From: Lachnospiraceae bacterium
GTDB lineage: Bacteria > Bacillota > Clostridia > Lachnospirales > Lachnospiraceae
Direction of reading: 5' to 3'
Length of the DNA stretch: 37,269 bases
NCBI GenBank assembly: GCA_022773965.1
Contig: JALFNQ010000016.1
Coordinates: forward strand, 1-37,269
The notes under the pieces are model-generated. The model worked only from the letters and a program-made list of their open reading frames with translations, was not told where the DNA came from and made no database searches. The position numbers and the translations under genes are program-made. Shown here piece by piece: positions 1 to 6,899 of this stretch; position 1 is the first letter of the stretch, and each line of letters starts with the position of its first letter.

Positions 1-208
1 TGGGAAGAAATTTTTCATGCCCCGGGACATCGATCACTCCGGCCCGCTCGCCATTTGGCAGATCAAAATAGGTAAAGCCAAGATCAATGGTGATCCCGCG
101 CTGTTTTTCTTCCTTCATGGTATCCGTATTACGCCCGGTCAGAGCTTTGATCAATTGCGTTTTTCCGTGGTCAATATGTCCCGCGGTTCCAAGAATTACA
201 GGCTGCAT
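1..208 (-). CDS. selB: SelB, selenocysteine-specific translation elongation factor (N-terminal part only)
   Basis: This is the first 69 codons of a translational GTPase; the rest lies beyond the left edge. SelB delivers Sec-tRNA(Sec) to the ribosome at UGA codons marked by a SECIS element. The G1 motif GHIDHGKT is at residues 10-17, the switch I motif RGITID at 38-42, and DVPGHEKF at 60-67. The GITIDLGF and PGHEKF wording fits SelB rather than EF-Tu, which has GITI with different flanks. The ATG at 206-208 is preceded by AGGAG about 11 bases upstream. It lies 113 bp downstream of selA in the same direction, so the pair is probably co-transcribed. Identity is firm; the C-terminal SECIS-binding winged helices cannot be seen here. 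Confidence 0.93.
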   Translation of the reverse strand, partial: MQPVILGTAGHIDHGKTQLIKALTGRNTDTMKEEKQRGITIDLGFTYFDLPNGERAGVIDVPGHEKFLP

Positions 209-321
209 TCAACTGTACGCTCCTAACTTCTATCATCTGGTTTCATCTTCTCCTGCACACTTCTTCGAAGGCTGCATGCAGTTAGCAAATTCCTATGGAT
301 TCCACACAATTCTGCAAACGG

Positions 322-1761
322 TCAAAAATCGCGCAGGGCACGAAAAACCTGCTCTGCAACACCCGGCAATTCCTCATCCTCCAGTGTCCGCACATCAAAT
401 AGCAGCCCACCGTCCACGGTTCGTAAGATCACCGGCTCCGTTTCCCTTCGCAGACACTCGGTCACATGCTCCGGATGAAGACCCGCCCCCTCGATGCGCA
501 CACCATAGCCTGGGATCGTTTCACCCGGCAGGGATCCACCGCCGGCGGTACTCTCGCATGCCACAACAGAGATATCCAGCTGTCCCGTCCATCTGGTCTG
601 GTCATCCCCAGTCAGCTTTTCGGACAGGAGCCTTTGCAGCTGCCCTGCCCGGGTCTTCAGTTCCTCCTCAGACGCAGACAGCATACGAAGTACAGGGATC
701 GTGCATTCTGCCACAGACAGATCCTGATAATAACAGAACAGTGTTTCCAGATAAGCCGCAGTAAATTTATCGATTCGCATGGCGCGGGTCAGCGGATGTT
801 TTTTCAGCTTGTCAATATAGCATTTCTTTCCTACAATGATACCCGCCTGCGGTCCACCCAACAGCTTGTCGCCGCTAAAAGTCACCAGATCAACACCGGC
901 CTTTAAGGAATCCTGTACGGTAGGCTCCTTTGTAAGCCCGTATTTTGACAGATCCACCAACACACCGCTGCCCAGATCCTCCAGCACCGGAAGTCTTTTT
1001 TCCCTGCCCAGCGCCACCAGCTCACTGCGTTCCACGGTCTGGGTAAATCCGACGATCTTAAAATTGCTTGTGTGAACCTTTAACAGCGCTGCTGTATCTT
1101 CCGTGATCGCCTCCGCATAATCCTCCACACGGGTCTTATTGGTCGTTCCGACCTCTACCCGCCTGCAGCCGCTCTGATCCATAATATCCGGTATCCGGAA
1201 TTTGCCGCCGATCTCCACCTGCTCCCCCCGGGATACGATGACTTCTTTTCCTGTTCCGATGGCAGCCAGCATGAGAAGAACAGCCGCCGCGTTATTATTG
1301 ACCACGAGACAATCCTCAGCTCCGGTAATTGCACAGATCCGCTGCGCAAAATGCCCATAGCGCTCCCCTCTTTTTCCTGCTTCCAGATCATATTCCAGAT
1401 TGGAATAGCCCAAAAGCTTCTGTGTGACCTCGGAAAGTATTTTCTCTGACATCGGCGCACGCCCCAGATTTGTATGCAGGACAACACCGGTTGCATTATG
1501 TACACGCTTAAAATGCCGTTCGTTCGTCAACGCAAGGGCATTCTGCACCTGAAGCTGATACTGCTCCAGTGCTTCCAAAAGTTCCTCTATCGTCTCATAT
1601 CCCGGAATTTCTTCCCGAATCCGTTCCAATCCCTTTCTCAAAGCAGATATCACGGGACTCCTTCCATAGATATGGATCAGCTCCTTTGTCCAGTCCTGCG
1701 CAAGAATTTCATCCATTTTCGGAAGTTGACGATACCACTTATTTCTGTTTTTTGTTTCCAT
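322..1761 (-). CDS. selA: SelA, L-seryl-tRNA(Sec) selenium transferase
   Basis: A cytoplasmic PLP enzyme that converts Ser-tRNA(Sec) to Sec-tRNA(Sec) using selenophosphate. The protein is 479 aa, close to the usual family length of about 460-470. The N-terminal tRNA(Sec)-binding region is followed by the fold-type I aminotransferase-like core: HNATGVVLHTNLGRAP near residues 88-103, NNNAAAVLL near 155-163, EDLGSG near 261-266, and the PLP-lysine motif SGDKLLGGPQAG with the likely Schiff-base lysine at K299. The start ATG at 1761 lies 16 bp after the yedF stop, and selB follows. Gene order yedF-selA-selB makes a selenocysteine operon; selD and the tRNA(Sec) gene are not in the window. Confidence 0.96.
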   Translation of the reverse strand: METKNRNKWYRQLPKMDEILAQDWTKELIHIYGRSPVISALRKGLERIREEIPGYETIEELLEALEQYQLQVQNALALTNERHFKRVHNATGVVLHTNLGRAPMSEKILSEVTQKLLGYSNLEYDLEAGKRGERYGHFAQRICAITGAEDCLVVNNNAAAVLLMLAAIGTGKEVIVSRGEQVEIGGKFRIPDIMDQSGCRRVEVGTTNKTRVEDYAEAITEDTAALLKVHTSNFKIVGFTQTVERSELVALGREKRLPVLEDLGSGVLVDLSKYGLTKEPTVQDSLKAGVDLVTFSGDKLLGGPQAGIIVGKKCYIDKLKKHPLTRAMRIDKFTAAYLETLFCYYQDLSVAECTIPVLRMLSASEEELKTRAGQLQRLLSEKLTGDDQTRWTGQLDISVVACESTAGGGSLPGETIPGYGVRIEGAGLHPEHVTECLRRETEPVILRTVDGGLLFDVRTLEDEELPGVAEQVFRALRDF

Positions 1762-1777
1762 GATGAAAGTTCCTTTA

Positions 1778-2416
1778 TTAACAAGGCTTGATGATCAGAT
1801 CCGCCTTTTCCATGGTCTCCACAATATCATACATATTTGTGACGCTTCCCACCTGAAGCTGTTCAGAAAGACCATAGTAGTTCAGACAGGTTCCGCAGCT
1901 CATGATGTTTACACCCTGCGCCTCCAGCGACTTTAAATCCTCCAACGACGGCGAATCCTCGCAGGTCATATACACACCGCTGTTGTAGAACAGCATCGTT
2001 TTCGGCAGTTCCTCCTGTTGGGTCACTGCATAGATAAAACCCTTCAACAGTGTTTTTCCAAGCTCCTCACTACCGCTGCCCATCTGGTTTGCGCTGATGA
2101 CGATCACCTTGTTTCCTCTACGGGCATCCGGTGTACAGGTCGCAGGTTCTTCCTCCACCGGTGTCTGCCCGGATTCCTGATCTTCACCGGCAATCATTAC
2201 TTCCATGGTAACCAGATATTTATTTTCCTCCAGCTTCTTTGAACTGACCGGATAACCGGTGATTTTTGCCATCTTGGTCAGATTCTGTACAGCGATCTCG
2301 TTATCCACGAGAACTTCTATCGTACCGGAGCTTTTCATCTCCTTGATCACATTTTTGGTTTTCACGATCGGGAGCGGACATGCATCCCCGATTGCATCTA
2401 CAACGATTCGACTCAT
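1778..2416 (-). CDS. yedF: YedF-type selenium metabolism protein (TusA-like + DsrE-like)
   Basis: This 212-aa, two-domain protein belongs to the selenium-associated YedF group. Residues 1-75 form a TusA/SirA-like fold with the CPxP motif (CPLP) and its carrier cysteine at C13. A short acidic linker (about 76-95) leads to a C-terminal DsrE/DsrF-like domain containing a second cysteine pair in SCGTC (C174 and C177). In genomes that use selenium these proteins are thought to carry reactive selenium or sulfur for SelD, but this role is not proven. I chose the ATG at 2416 because AGGAGG lies 8 bases upstream and the TusA fold starts there; an upstream in-frame start at 2461 has no such site. It heads the leftward yedF-selA-selB operon. 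Confidence 0.88.
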   Translation of the reverse strand: MSRIVVDAIGDACPLPIVKTKNVIKEMKSSGTIEVLVDNEIAVQNLTKMAKITGYPVSSKKLEENKYLVTMEVMIAGEDQESGQTPVEEEPATCTPDARRGNKVIVISANQMGSGSEELGKTLLKGFIYAVTQQEELPKTMLFYNSGVYMTCEDSPSLEDLKSLEAQGVNIMSCGTCLNYYGLSEQLQVGSVTNMYDIVETMEKADLIIKPC

Positions 2417-2497
2417 ATCATGATCCTCCTTTAACCTCTGCTTAAACAGGAATACAAACATTCCTCACATTTTATATCCACATAGCTCTATTCTATC

Positions 2498-2503
2498 ATT
2501 ATA
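2498..2503 (-). promoter_or_regulatory. Candidate -10 of the yedF-selA-selB promoter
   Basis: Reading leftward, a perfect TATAAT is found 82 bp before the yedF start. The matching -35 position carries only a weak T-rich match, so the assignment depends on the -10 box and on the need for a promoter in this divergent gap. Confidence 0.38.
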
Positions 2504-2537
2504 AGAAATAATATACCATTCAAAATTGTTATGTCTT

Positions 2538-2570
2538 GATTTTTTTGAATTTCTAAAGCAATTCAAAATC
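2538..2570. promoter_or_regulatory. Imperfect inverted repeat between the divergent selenium promoters
   Basis: GATTTT...GAATT on the left pairs with AATTCAAAATC on the right, with a three-base bulge. A direct copy of TTCAAAAT also occurs at about 2519-2526. The repeat lies between the two candidate divergent promoters, which is where a shared operator would sit. No regulator gene is in the window, so function is inference. Confidence 0.35.
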
Positions 2571-2596
2571 CTAATGGCATTTCTTTCTTTTATTCA

Positions 2597-2625
2597 TTTA
2601 CTTATTACATCCTCATTGTTATACT
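2597..2625 (+). promoter_or_regulatory. Promoter of the yedE operon
   Basis: A -35-like TTTACT at 2597-2602 and -10 TATACT at 2620-2625 are spaced by 17 bp, with a TGn extension directly before the -10. Transcription would start near 2632, giving a leader of about 60 bases before the yedE AGGAGG site. Confidence 0.55.
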
Positions 2626-2693
2626 TTCCTCATGTCAAAAACAAAAATACCATGAAAACACCATTGTGGGAATTGGTAACAAGGAGGTAACTT

Positions 2694-3791
2694 ATGACAA
2701 AATTATTTGACGCAAAATGGAAATTGTTCCTTTCCGGAGCAATCTTCGGATTACTCGCCATGCTGCTCGCCATCATGGGAAATCCCGGAAACATGGCGAT
2801 CTGTATCGCCTGCTTCGTCCGCGATATGGCAGGCGCCATGAAACTGCACTCTGCAGAAGTTGTGCAGTACTTCCGACCGGAGATCGTAGGCTTTATTCTC
2901 GGTTCATTTCTTATTTCTATTGCAACGAAAGAGTACAAAGCAACCGCAGGCAGTTCACCCCTCATCCGTTTTCTGCTGGGCGTGATGATGATGATCGGCG
3001 CACTGGTCTTCTTAGGATGCCCGCTTCGTATGCTGATCCGTATGTCTGCCGGCGATCTGAACGCCTACGTGGGACTGATCGGTTTTGCAGGTGGTGTACT
3101 GACCGGAACATTTTTCCTGAAAAAAGGCTTTTCACTTGGTCGTAATTATGAAACATCCAGGGCAAACGGATACATACTGCCGATCCTTTTAGTATTTTTA
3201 CTGATCCTGTCTGTGACAACAACACTGTTTGCAGCCAGCGAAAACGGCCCCGGCAGCTTCCATGCACCGGTGGCAGTTGCCCTCATTGCAGCGATCATCA
3301 TCGGTGCCATCGCACAGAAAAACAGGACCTGCTTCGCAGGCAGCATCCGTGATCTTGCACTGTTAAAGGATGCTTCCCTGATCAGCGTTCTGGGCGGTTT
3401 ATTTGTAGTCATGCTGATTTACAACATTGCCACCGGAAACTTCCATCTGAGCTTCACCGGTCAGCCCATCGCACACGCACAACATCTGTGGAACATCCTT
3501 GGCCTTTATGTCGTAGGCTTTTCGGCAGTTCTTGCGGGCGGCTGTCCGTTCCGTCAGCTGATCTTAACCGGCCAGGGCTCCTGTGACAGCGCCGTGACCT
3601 TCCTCGGAATGCTCATCGGTGCAGCCGTCGCACACAACTTCGGGCTTGCCAGTGCAGCCGCAAAAGCAGCTACCGAGACAGATCCCGCAGTCGCAGGCGG
3701 TCCCGGCATCTATGGTAAGGTGGCTGTGATCCTGTGCATCATCGTTTTGTTTATCATCGCATGCACACAGAAACGCAAGGCGGGAAAATAA
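2694..3791 (+). CDS. yedE: YedE-type putative selenium (sulfur oxyanion-like) membrane transporter
   Basis: A 365-aa polytopic membrane protein with roughly ten hydrophobic segments, of the YeeE/YedE family. Family relatives such as TsuA import thiosulfate through conserved cysteines; the clade next to yedF and selA is thought to take up a selenium compound. Visible cysteine motifs are CIAC (C37, C40), FLGCPLR (C109), RTCFAGS (C213), GGCPFRQ (C284) and GSCDS (C297). They occur in both halves, which suggests an internal duplication. A strong AAGGAGG site precedes the ATG. It is divergent from yedF and followed 26 bp later by the TusA-like gene. Substrate is inferred from context only. Confidence 0.85.
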   Translation: MTKLFDAKWKLFLSGAIFGLLAMLLAIMGNPGNMAICIACFVRDMAGAMKLHSAEVVQYFRPEIVGFILGSFLISIATKEYKATAGSSPLIRFLLGVMMMIGALVFLGCPLRMLIRMSAGDLNAYVGLIGFAGGVLTGTFFLKKGFSLGRNYETSRANGYILPILLVFLLILSVTTTLFAASENGPGSFHAPVAVALIAAIIIGAIAQKNRTCFAGSIRDLALLKDASLISVLGGLFVVMLIYNIATGNFHLSFTGQPIAHAQHLWNILGLYVVGFSAVLAGGCPFRQLILTGQGSCDSAVTFLGMLIGAAVAHNFGLASAAAKAATETDPAVAGGPGIYGKVAVILCIIVLFIIACTQKRKAGK

Positions 3792-3817
3792 AGAAAAGAA
3801 TTGAAAGGAGTACGAAA

Positions 3818-4033
3818 ATGAACTATATTGAAATAGATGTACGCGGACTTTCCTGTCCGGAGCCCGTCATGATCACCATGGACGCCATGGACGCAAACAA
3901 GGGAAAATCCCTTCGCGTGATCTGCGACGAAGCCCACACAAAAGCCAATATTGAAGCTATGTTAAAGCACAACAAACACACCTTTGAGACGACCCGCACC
4001 GCAGACGGATACGAGATCGTATTTCAGGCATAA
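3818..4033 (+). CDS. TusA/SirA-family sulfurtransferase-like carrier
   Basis: A 71-aa single-domain protein with the TusA-fold signature GLSCPEPV, in which C13 of the CPxP motif would carry persulfide or perselenide. The ATG at 3818 has AAAGGAG 7 bases upstream. The reading frame is open further upstream, into the yedE end, but the family begins at this Met. It lies between the YedE-type transporter and a DUF3343 protein. It matches the N-terminal domain of YedF encoded divergently, so the module has two copies of this carrier fold. A role in passing selenium inward from the transporter is inference. Confidence 0.85.
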   Translation: MNYIEIDVRGLSCPEPVMITMDAMDANKGKSLRVICDEAHTKANIEAMLKHNKHTFETTRTADGYEIVFQA

Positions 4034-4050
4034 GAAATCGGAGAATACCC

Positions 4051-4290
4051 ATGCGCGCAAAAGAAGCCTGCTATGTTCTATCATTTCACACAACTGCAGA
4101 TGCCATCGCCTTTGAAAAAAAGGCCGGCGAAACCGGCTTTCCCGGCCGGCTGATCCCGCTTCCGCGCGCGATCTCCGCAGGCTGCGGCATGTCCTGGAAA
4201 CTCACAAAAAAGGAAGCTCCTGAACAAATGCAGGAGCTTCTTGATTCTTTTGGGATCGAGTATGAAGAGGTTCATGAATTGGTTCTGTAG
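4051..4290 (+). CDS. DUF3343 protein, putative Se/S carrier-like
   Basis: A 79-aa protein starting 17 bp after the TusA-like gene with GGAG 8 bases before its ATG. Its layout fits DUF3343: an N-terminal strand (YVLSFHTTADAIAFEK), a central LPRAISAGCGMS motif with a single functional-looking cysteine at C45, and an acidic C-terminus. Members of this family occur with SelA/YedF genes and are described as Se/S-carrier-like, but biochemistry is lacking. It is the last gene of the rightward selenium group. The 3' third of the gene contains a perfect 10-bp hairpin, listed separately. Confidence 0.8.
   Translation: MRAKEACYVLSFHTTADAIAFEKKAGETGFPGRLIPLPRAISAGCGMSWKLTKKEAPEQMQELLDSFGIEYEEVHELVL
4213..4240 (+). 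other. Perfect 10-bp stem-loop inside the DUF3343 gene
   Basis: GAAGCTCCTG at 4213-4222 pairs fully with CAGGAGCTTC at 4231-4240 across an 8-base loop. It is followed by TTGATTCTTTT, so it resembles a weak intrinsic terminator although it lies about 50 bases before the stop codon. Confidence 0.5.
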
Positions 4291-4390
4291 GAAAATGACA
4301 ACTATCCACATCAATAGGTTCATCTTCTGGTTCTTCCATTTTCTGAACAATCTGATCTTCTAGCATTTACTTCCATCTGCATGTATTGAT

Positions 4391-5308
4391 TCACATTAAT
4401 AAATAACCAAGATATGCCCCATAGCCGACAAGCATCACGATTCCCCACGGACGTCTTAATTCCAGTTTTCGGAATGCTGCGATCCACAGCAGCACACCCG
4501 CTGCAACCGCAACGATCCCATCTACAAGAAAATTGTCTGCAAATGGCACCGGAATGATCAGCGCTGCCGTTCCTATCACAAATAAAATATTAAAGATATT
4601 ACTTCCGACAATATTTCCGATGGCAATATCTGCATTTCCTTTTCTGGCAGCCGTAACAGAAGTGACAAGCTCCGGAAGAGATGTGCCAAGGGCTACGATC
4701 GTAAGCCCGATCAAACGCTCACTCATACCTATCAGCTGCGCAAGTGCAGTCGCAGCATCCACCGTAATATCACTGCCCCAGACAACGGTCACTCCACCTA
4801 CGACCGCACAGATCACCAGCTTCCAGGCGCTTTCTTCTACCGCTTCCTTTGCATCTGTTCCGCGCCTCGCAAGATAGAATAAATATGCCAGATAGATCAA
4901 AAACATTCCCCAGAGCAAAACGCCCTCCATTCGGGATACCCTTCCATCCAGCCCCATCAGGATCAAAGCGATAGTCACCGCCAACATGTACGGGATCTCT
5001 ATCCAAAGGGTAGACTTTTGAATCGCGACCGGGATAAGAACAGCGGTGATTCCCAAAATGATCAGAATATTTAAAATATTACTCCCCACCACATTTCCAA
5101 TCGCGATTCCGGCATTGTTTTTTAATGCTGCTGTAATACTGACTGCTGCCTCCGGTGCACTGGTGCCCATGGCCACAATGGTCAGGCCGACTACCAGCTG
5201 CGGAATCCCCAGCTTCCGCGCGATTCCGGATGTGCCATCGACAAACCAGTCTGCCCCTTTTACCAGCATGACAAACCCTAACACCAATAAAAATATTTCT
5301 AAGATCAT
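4391..5308 (-). CDS. Calcium/sodium:cation antiporter (CaCA family, YrbG-like)
   Basis: A 305-aa inner-membrane exchanger with about ten membrane segments and the two inverted alpha repeats of the CaCA superfamily. Repeat 1 (about residues 46-80) has GTSAPE with E53 and GNVVGSN with N77. Repeat 2 (about 203-240) has GTSLPE with E211 and GNIVGSN with N235. These glutamates and asparagines form the cation site in the family. Length matches YrbG-type exchangers. I chose ATG 5308, with AAGGGG about 9 bases upstream, over an in-frame Met 12 codons earlier. It converges with the rightward selenium genes; the 100-bp gap shows no clear terminator. The transported ion (Ca2+ or another) cannot be decided from sequence. 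Confidence 0.9.
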   Translation of the reverse strand: MILEIFLLVLGFVMLVKGADWFVDGTSGIARKLGIPQLVVGLTIVAMGTSAPEAAVSITAALKNNAGIAIGNVVGSNILNILIILGITAVLIPVAIQKSTLWIEIPYMLAVTIALILMGLDGRVSRMEGVLLWGMFLIYLAYLFYLARRGTDAKEAVEESAWKLVICAVVGGVTVVWGSDITVDAATALAQLIGMSERLIGLTIVALGTSLPELVTSVTAARKGNADIAIGNIVGSNIFNILFVIGTAALIIPVPFADNFLVDGIVAVAAGVLLWIAAFRKLELRRPWGIVMLVGYGAYLGYLLM

Positions 5309-5413
5309 ATAAAATATCCCCTTTCTCTCATGCTTGATACCCAAATTTTACGTACACAAACAAGCCCATGTCCCATTGCGGTTCACACAGGCTGACTGTC
5401 AAAAAAAGCTATT

Positions 5414-5809
5414 TTATTTTTTCCCATCTGCATCATGGATAAAATCAAGAACAACAAAACGGCCCACGAGTCCTGTAAACTCCGTGACACGTCCTGTTTT
5501 ATAGAAGCCGGTAGGCTGCAGCGCACAGACTGCTGCAAGAAAGAGATGTAACAGCGGTCGCAGCACTCTTCTTCCGTTCGTGATGTGCGTCGCGATCTGA
5601 CTTGTACTTATGAAGCCGGTTGGACGGATCGCATCCGTGTTTTGCCGAGCATCCGCTTTCTCATAAGCTGCCTTTGAACAAGGTACACTCGACAGTTCTG
5701 TTTTGGAGCATGCAAAAGGAGGCTCTGCGCCGGTATCAAAGACGCACACCCCTAGTACCAGAATAAAAAGCGCTATGAAATTGCAGATCCACTGTCTCAT
5801 TTCGCGCAT
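5414..5809 (-). CDS. Small membrane-anchored or secreted protein of unknown function
   Basis: About 131 aa. A hydrophobic N-terminal segment (about residues 6-24) reads as a signal peptide or anchor. It is followed by a polar stretch with two short cysteine-containing motifs (ACSKTE, PCSKAA), a second hydrophobic patch (LLHLFLAAVCAL) and a C-terminal DFIHDADGKK. I do not recognise a named family. ATG 5809 is preferred over the ATG two codons upstream because AGGAG then has 6-base spacing. An upstream promoter with an extended -10 supports expression. It is the last leftward gene before the exchanger, and a mobile repeat separates it from the metallophosphoesterase. Confidence 0.6.
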   Translation of the reverse strand: MREMRQWICNFIALFILVLGVCVFDTGAEPPFACSKTELSSVPCSKAAYEKADARQNTDAIRPTGFISTSQIATHITNGRRVLRPLLHLFLAAVCALQPTGFYKTGRVTEFTGLVGRFVVLDFIHDADGKK

Positions 5810-5827
5810 AAGCATCTCCTCTACTAT

Positions 5828-5855
5828 AATATAGCACGATGCCAGAAAAATGCAA
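5828..5855 (-). promoter_or_regulatory. Promoter of the small secreted-protein gene
   Basis: Reading leftward, -35 TTGCAT (5850-5855) and -10 TATATT (5828-5833) are spaced by 16 bp, with TGC just before the -10. Transcription would start about 12 bases before the AGAGGAG site of the 5414-5809 gene. Confidence 0.5.
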
Positions 5856-5894
5856 CTTTTACAAAATCCCCTGAAAAATTGCAGAGACTTCTAT

Positions 5895-6038
5895 GTTACT
5901 TTTCACACAGTATCCAGCATTTACTGCGGGCTACGTGCCATATACGTACATGAGCCATGAATTTGGCGATTTTACATGCGAAGCATCGCCAAATTCGTTG
6001 CAATTCACAGGTCAGCTGGCTGACGTGTGAATTGTAAC
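5895..6038 (+). mobile_element. 144-bp MITE-like element, copy 1
   Basis: A non-coding 144-bp element bounded by GTTAC...GTAAC. Its ends form imperfect terminal inverted repeats of about 24 bp sharing GTTAC, TTCACAC and AGCCAGC-like blocks. An internal hairpin (AATTTGGCGAT with ATCGCCAAATT) is present. It is flanked by the exact 8-bp direct repeat ACTTCTAT at 5887-5894 and 6039-6046, a target-site duplication. It differs from copy 3 at roughly nine positions by eye. It lies in the 3' end of the metallophosphoesterase gene. No transposase is present, so movement in trans is inferred. Confidence 0.88.
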
Positions 6039-6895
6039 ACTTCTATCGGACTGCGCTCCACAAAAAGATTCCCGTTTGTTCCTGCGTCCATATACCACTT
6101 CACTAGCGTCAGTGTATCGTTTTCGATCTCGATGCAAGTGATGAGATATGGATGCACACAGCTTCCGGTGTTCATATAACTCGACTCATCCTGCGCAACC
6201 ACCGGTCTGTGCGTATGCCCGGTGATCAGCACGCGATCATTTTCTTTCGCCCATGCAGCCAGCTTCTTCTCCGTGCGCTGTTTCACTACGTAATTCTTCG
6301 CTGCACTGGTCGGGTCTAAAATACCGATCTGCTCTAGCGGTTTCCAGACATACCGCACCAAAAAACGGCTGACCGGCCACAAGGTAGAATTCAGCAGTGA
6401 AGCCTGATGCCCGTGGGTAAGGTAAATTCTTTTTCCGGTGTCCTGATTTTCCAAAATCAGCCCGGAGTAAAACGTAATACCCGGAAAAAGCGGCATCGTA
6501 CACTGCTTCGCGGAACAATAAAAAGAAGCGCATTTCTTTTGTGAAAAAGAATTACCCTTCTTTACAATATCATGGTTTCCATATATCATGTACAGCCGTC
6601 TTTTTCGGTAAAGCTGCGCGAGTAATTCAAACACTTCCCCGTGAACTTCCTCGATCTGTTCCATTTTCCGGTTCTCCCACAGTTCATCCCCATCACCCAG
6701 CTCAATATAAGTAAATCGGTTTTTGAGATAGTATCGTAATGCCGCCATATAAAGATGCTGATTTTTCAGGAAATTGTCATTATGCGTTCCATTCCCCCGG
6801 TGGCAGTCGCTGAACAAAACGTATTTTCTTCCTGGACACATAGGAAGTATCGGCACATTCTCAAAGGCGCGGTCAAGTCTTTTTTTATAGCCCAT
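6005..6895 (-). CDS. Calcineurin-like metallophosphoesterase with repeat-derived C-terminus
   Basis: A 296-aa binuclear metal phosphoesterase. The five metal-ligand blocks are visible: SDCH (D30, H32), GDGDE (D68), GNHD (N107, H108), THGH (H161, H163) and GHTH (H227, H229). The layout resembles UDP-diacylglucosamine hydrolase-like phosphoesterases, but substrate cannot be read from sequence. I chose ATG 6895 because the core begins just after it and because it starts 4 bp past the stop of the upstream DUF4474 gene, suggesting coupling. The last ten residues (LQFTRQPADL) and the stop are encoded by the inserted repeat; removing it restores a different eight-residue tail. The catalytic core is untouched. 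Confidence 0.87.
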   Translation of the reverse strand: MGYKKRLDRAFENVPILPMCPGRKYVLFSDCHRGNGTHNDNFLKNQHLYMAALRYYLKNRFTYIELGDGDELWENRKMEQIEEVHGEVFELLAQLYRKRRLYMIYGNHDIVKKGNSFSQKKCASFYCSAKQCTMPLFPGITFYSGLILENQDTGKRIYLTHGHQASLLNSTLWPVSRFLVRYVWKPLEQIGILDPTSAAKNYVVKQRTEKKLAAWAKENDRVLITGHTHRPVVAQDESSYMNTGSCVHPYLITCIEIENDTLTLVKWYMDAGTNGNLFVERSPIEVLQFTRQPADL

Positions 6896-6899
6896 TCGA

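Noticed and set aside
209-321. Possible SECIS element or small RNA in the selA-selB gap
   Set aside because: No stable hairpin with the expected loop or adjacent in-frame TGA could be seen.
87-764. 225-codon open frame on the plus strand
   Set aside because: It runs antisense across the partial selB, the gap and the end of selA. Its translation is rich in P, H and R with no family resemblance, typical of a shadow frame.
5381-5400. GTTCACACAGGCTGAC resembling one MITE end
   Set aside because: Only one short end-like match; no partner end, no 144-bp body and no 8-bp duplication.
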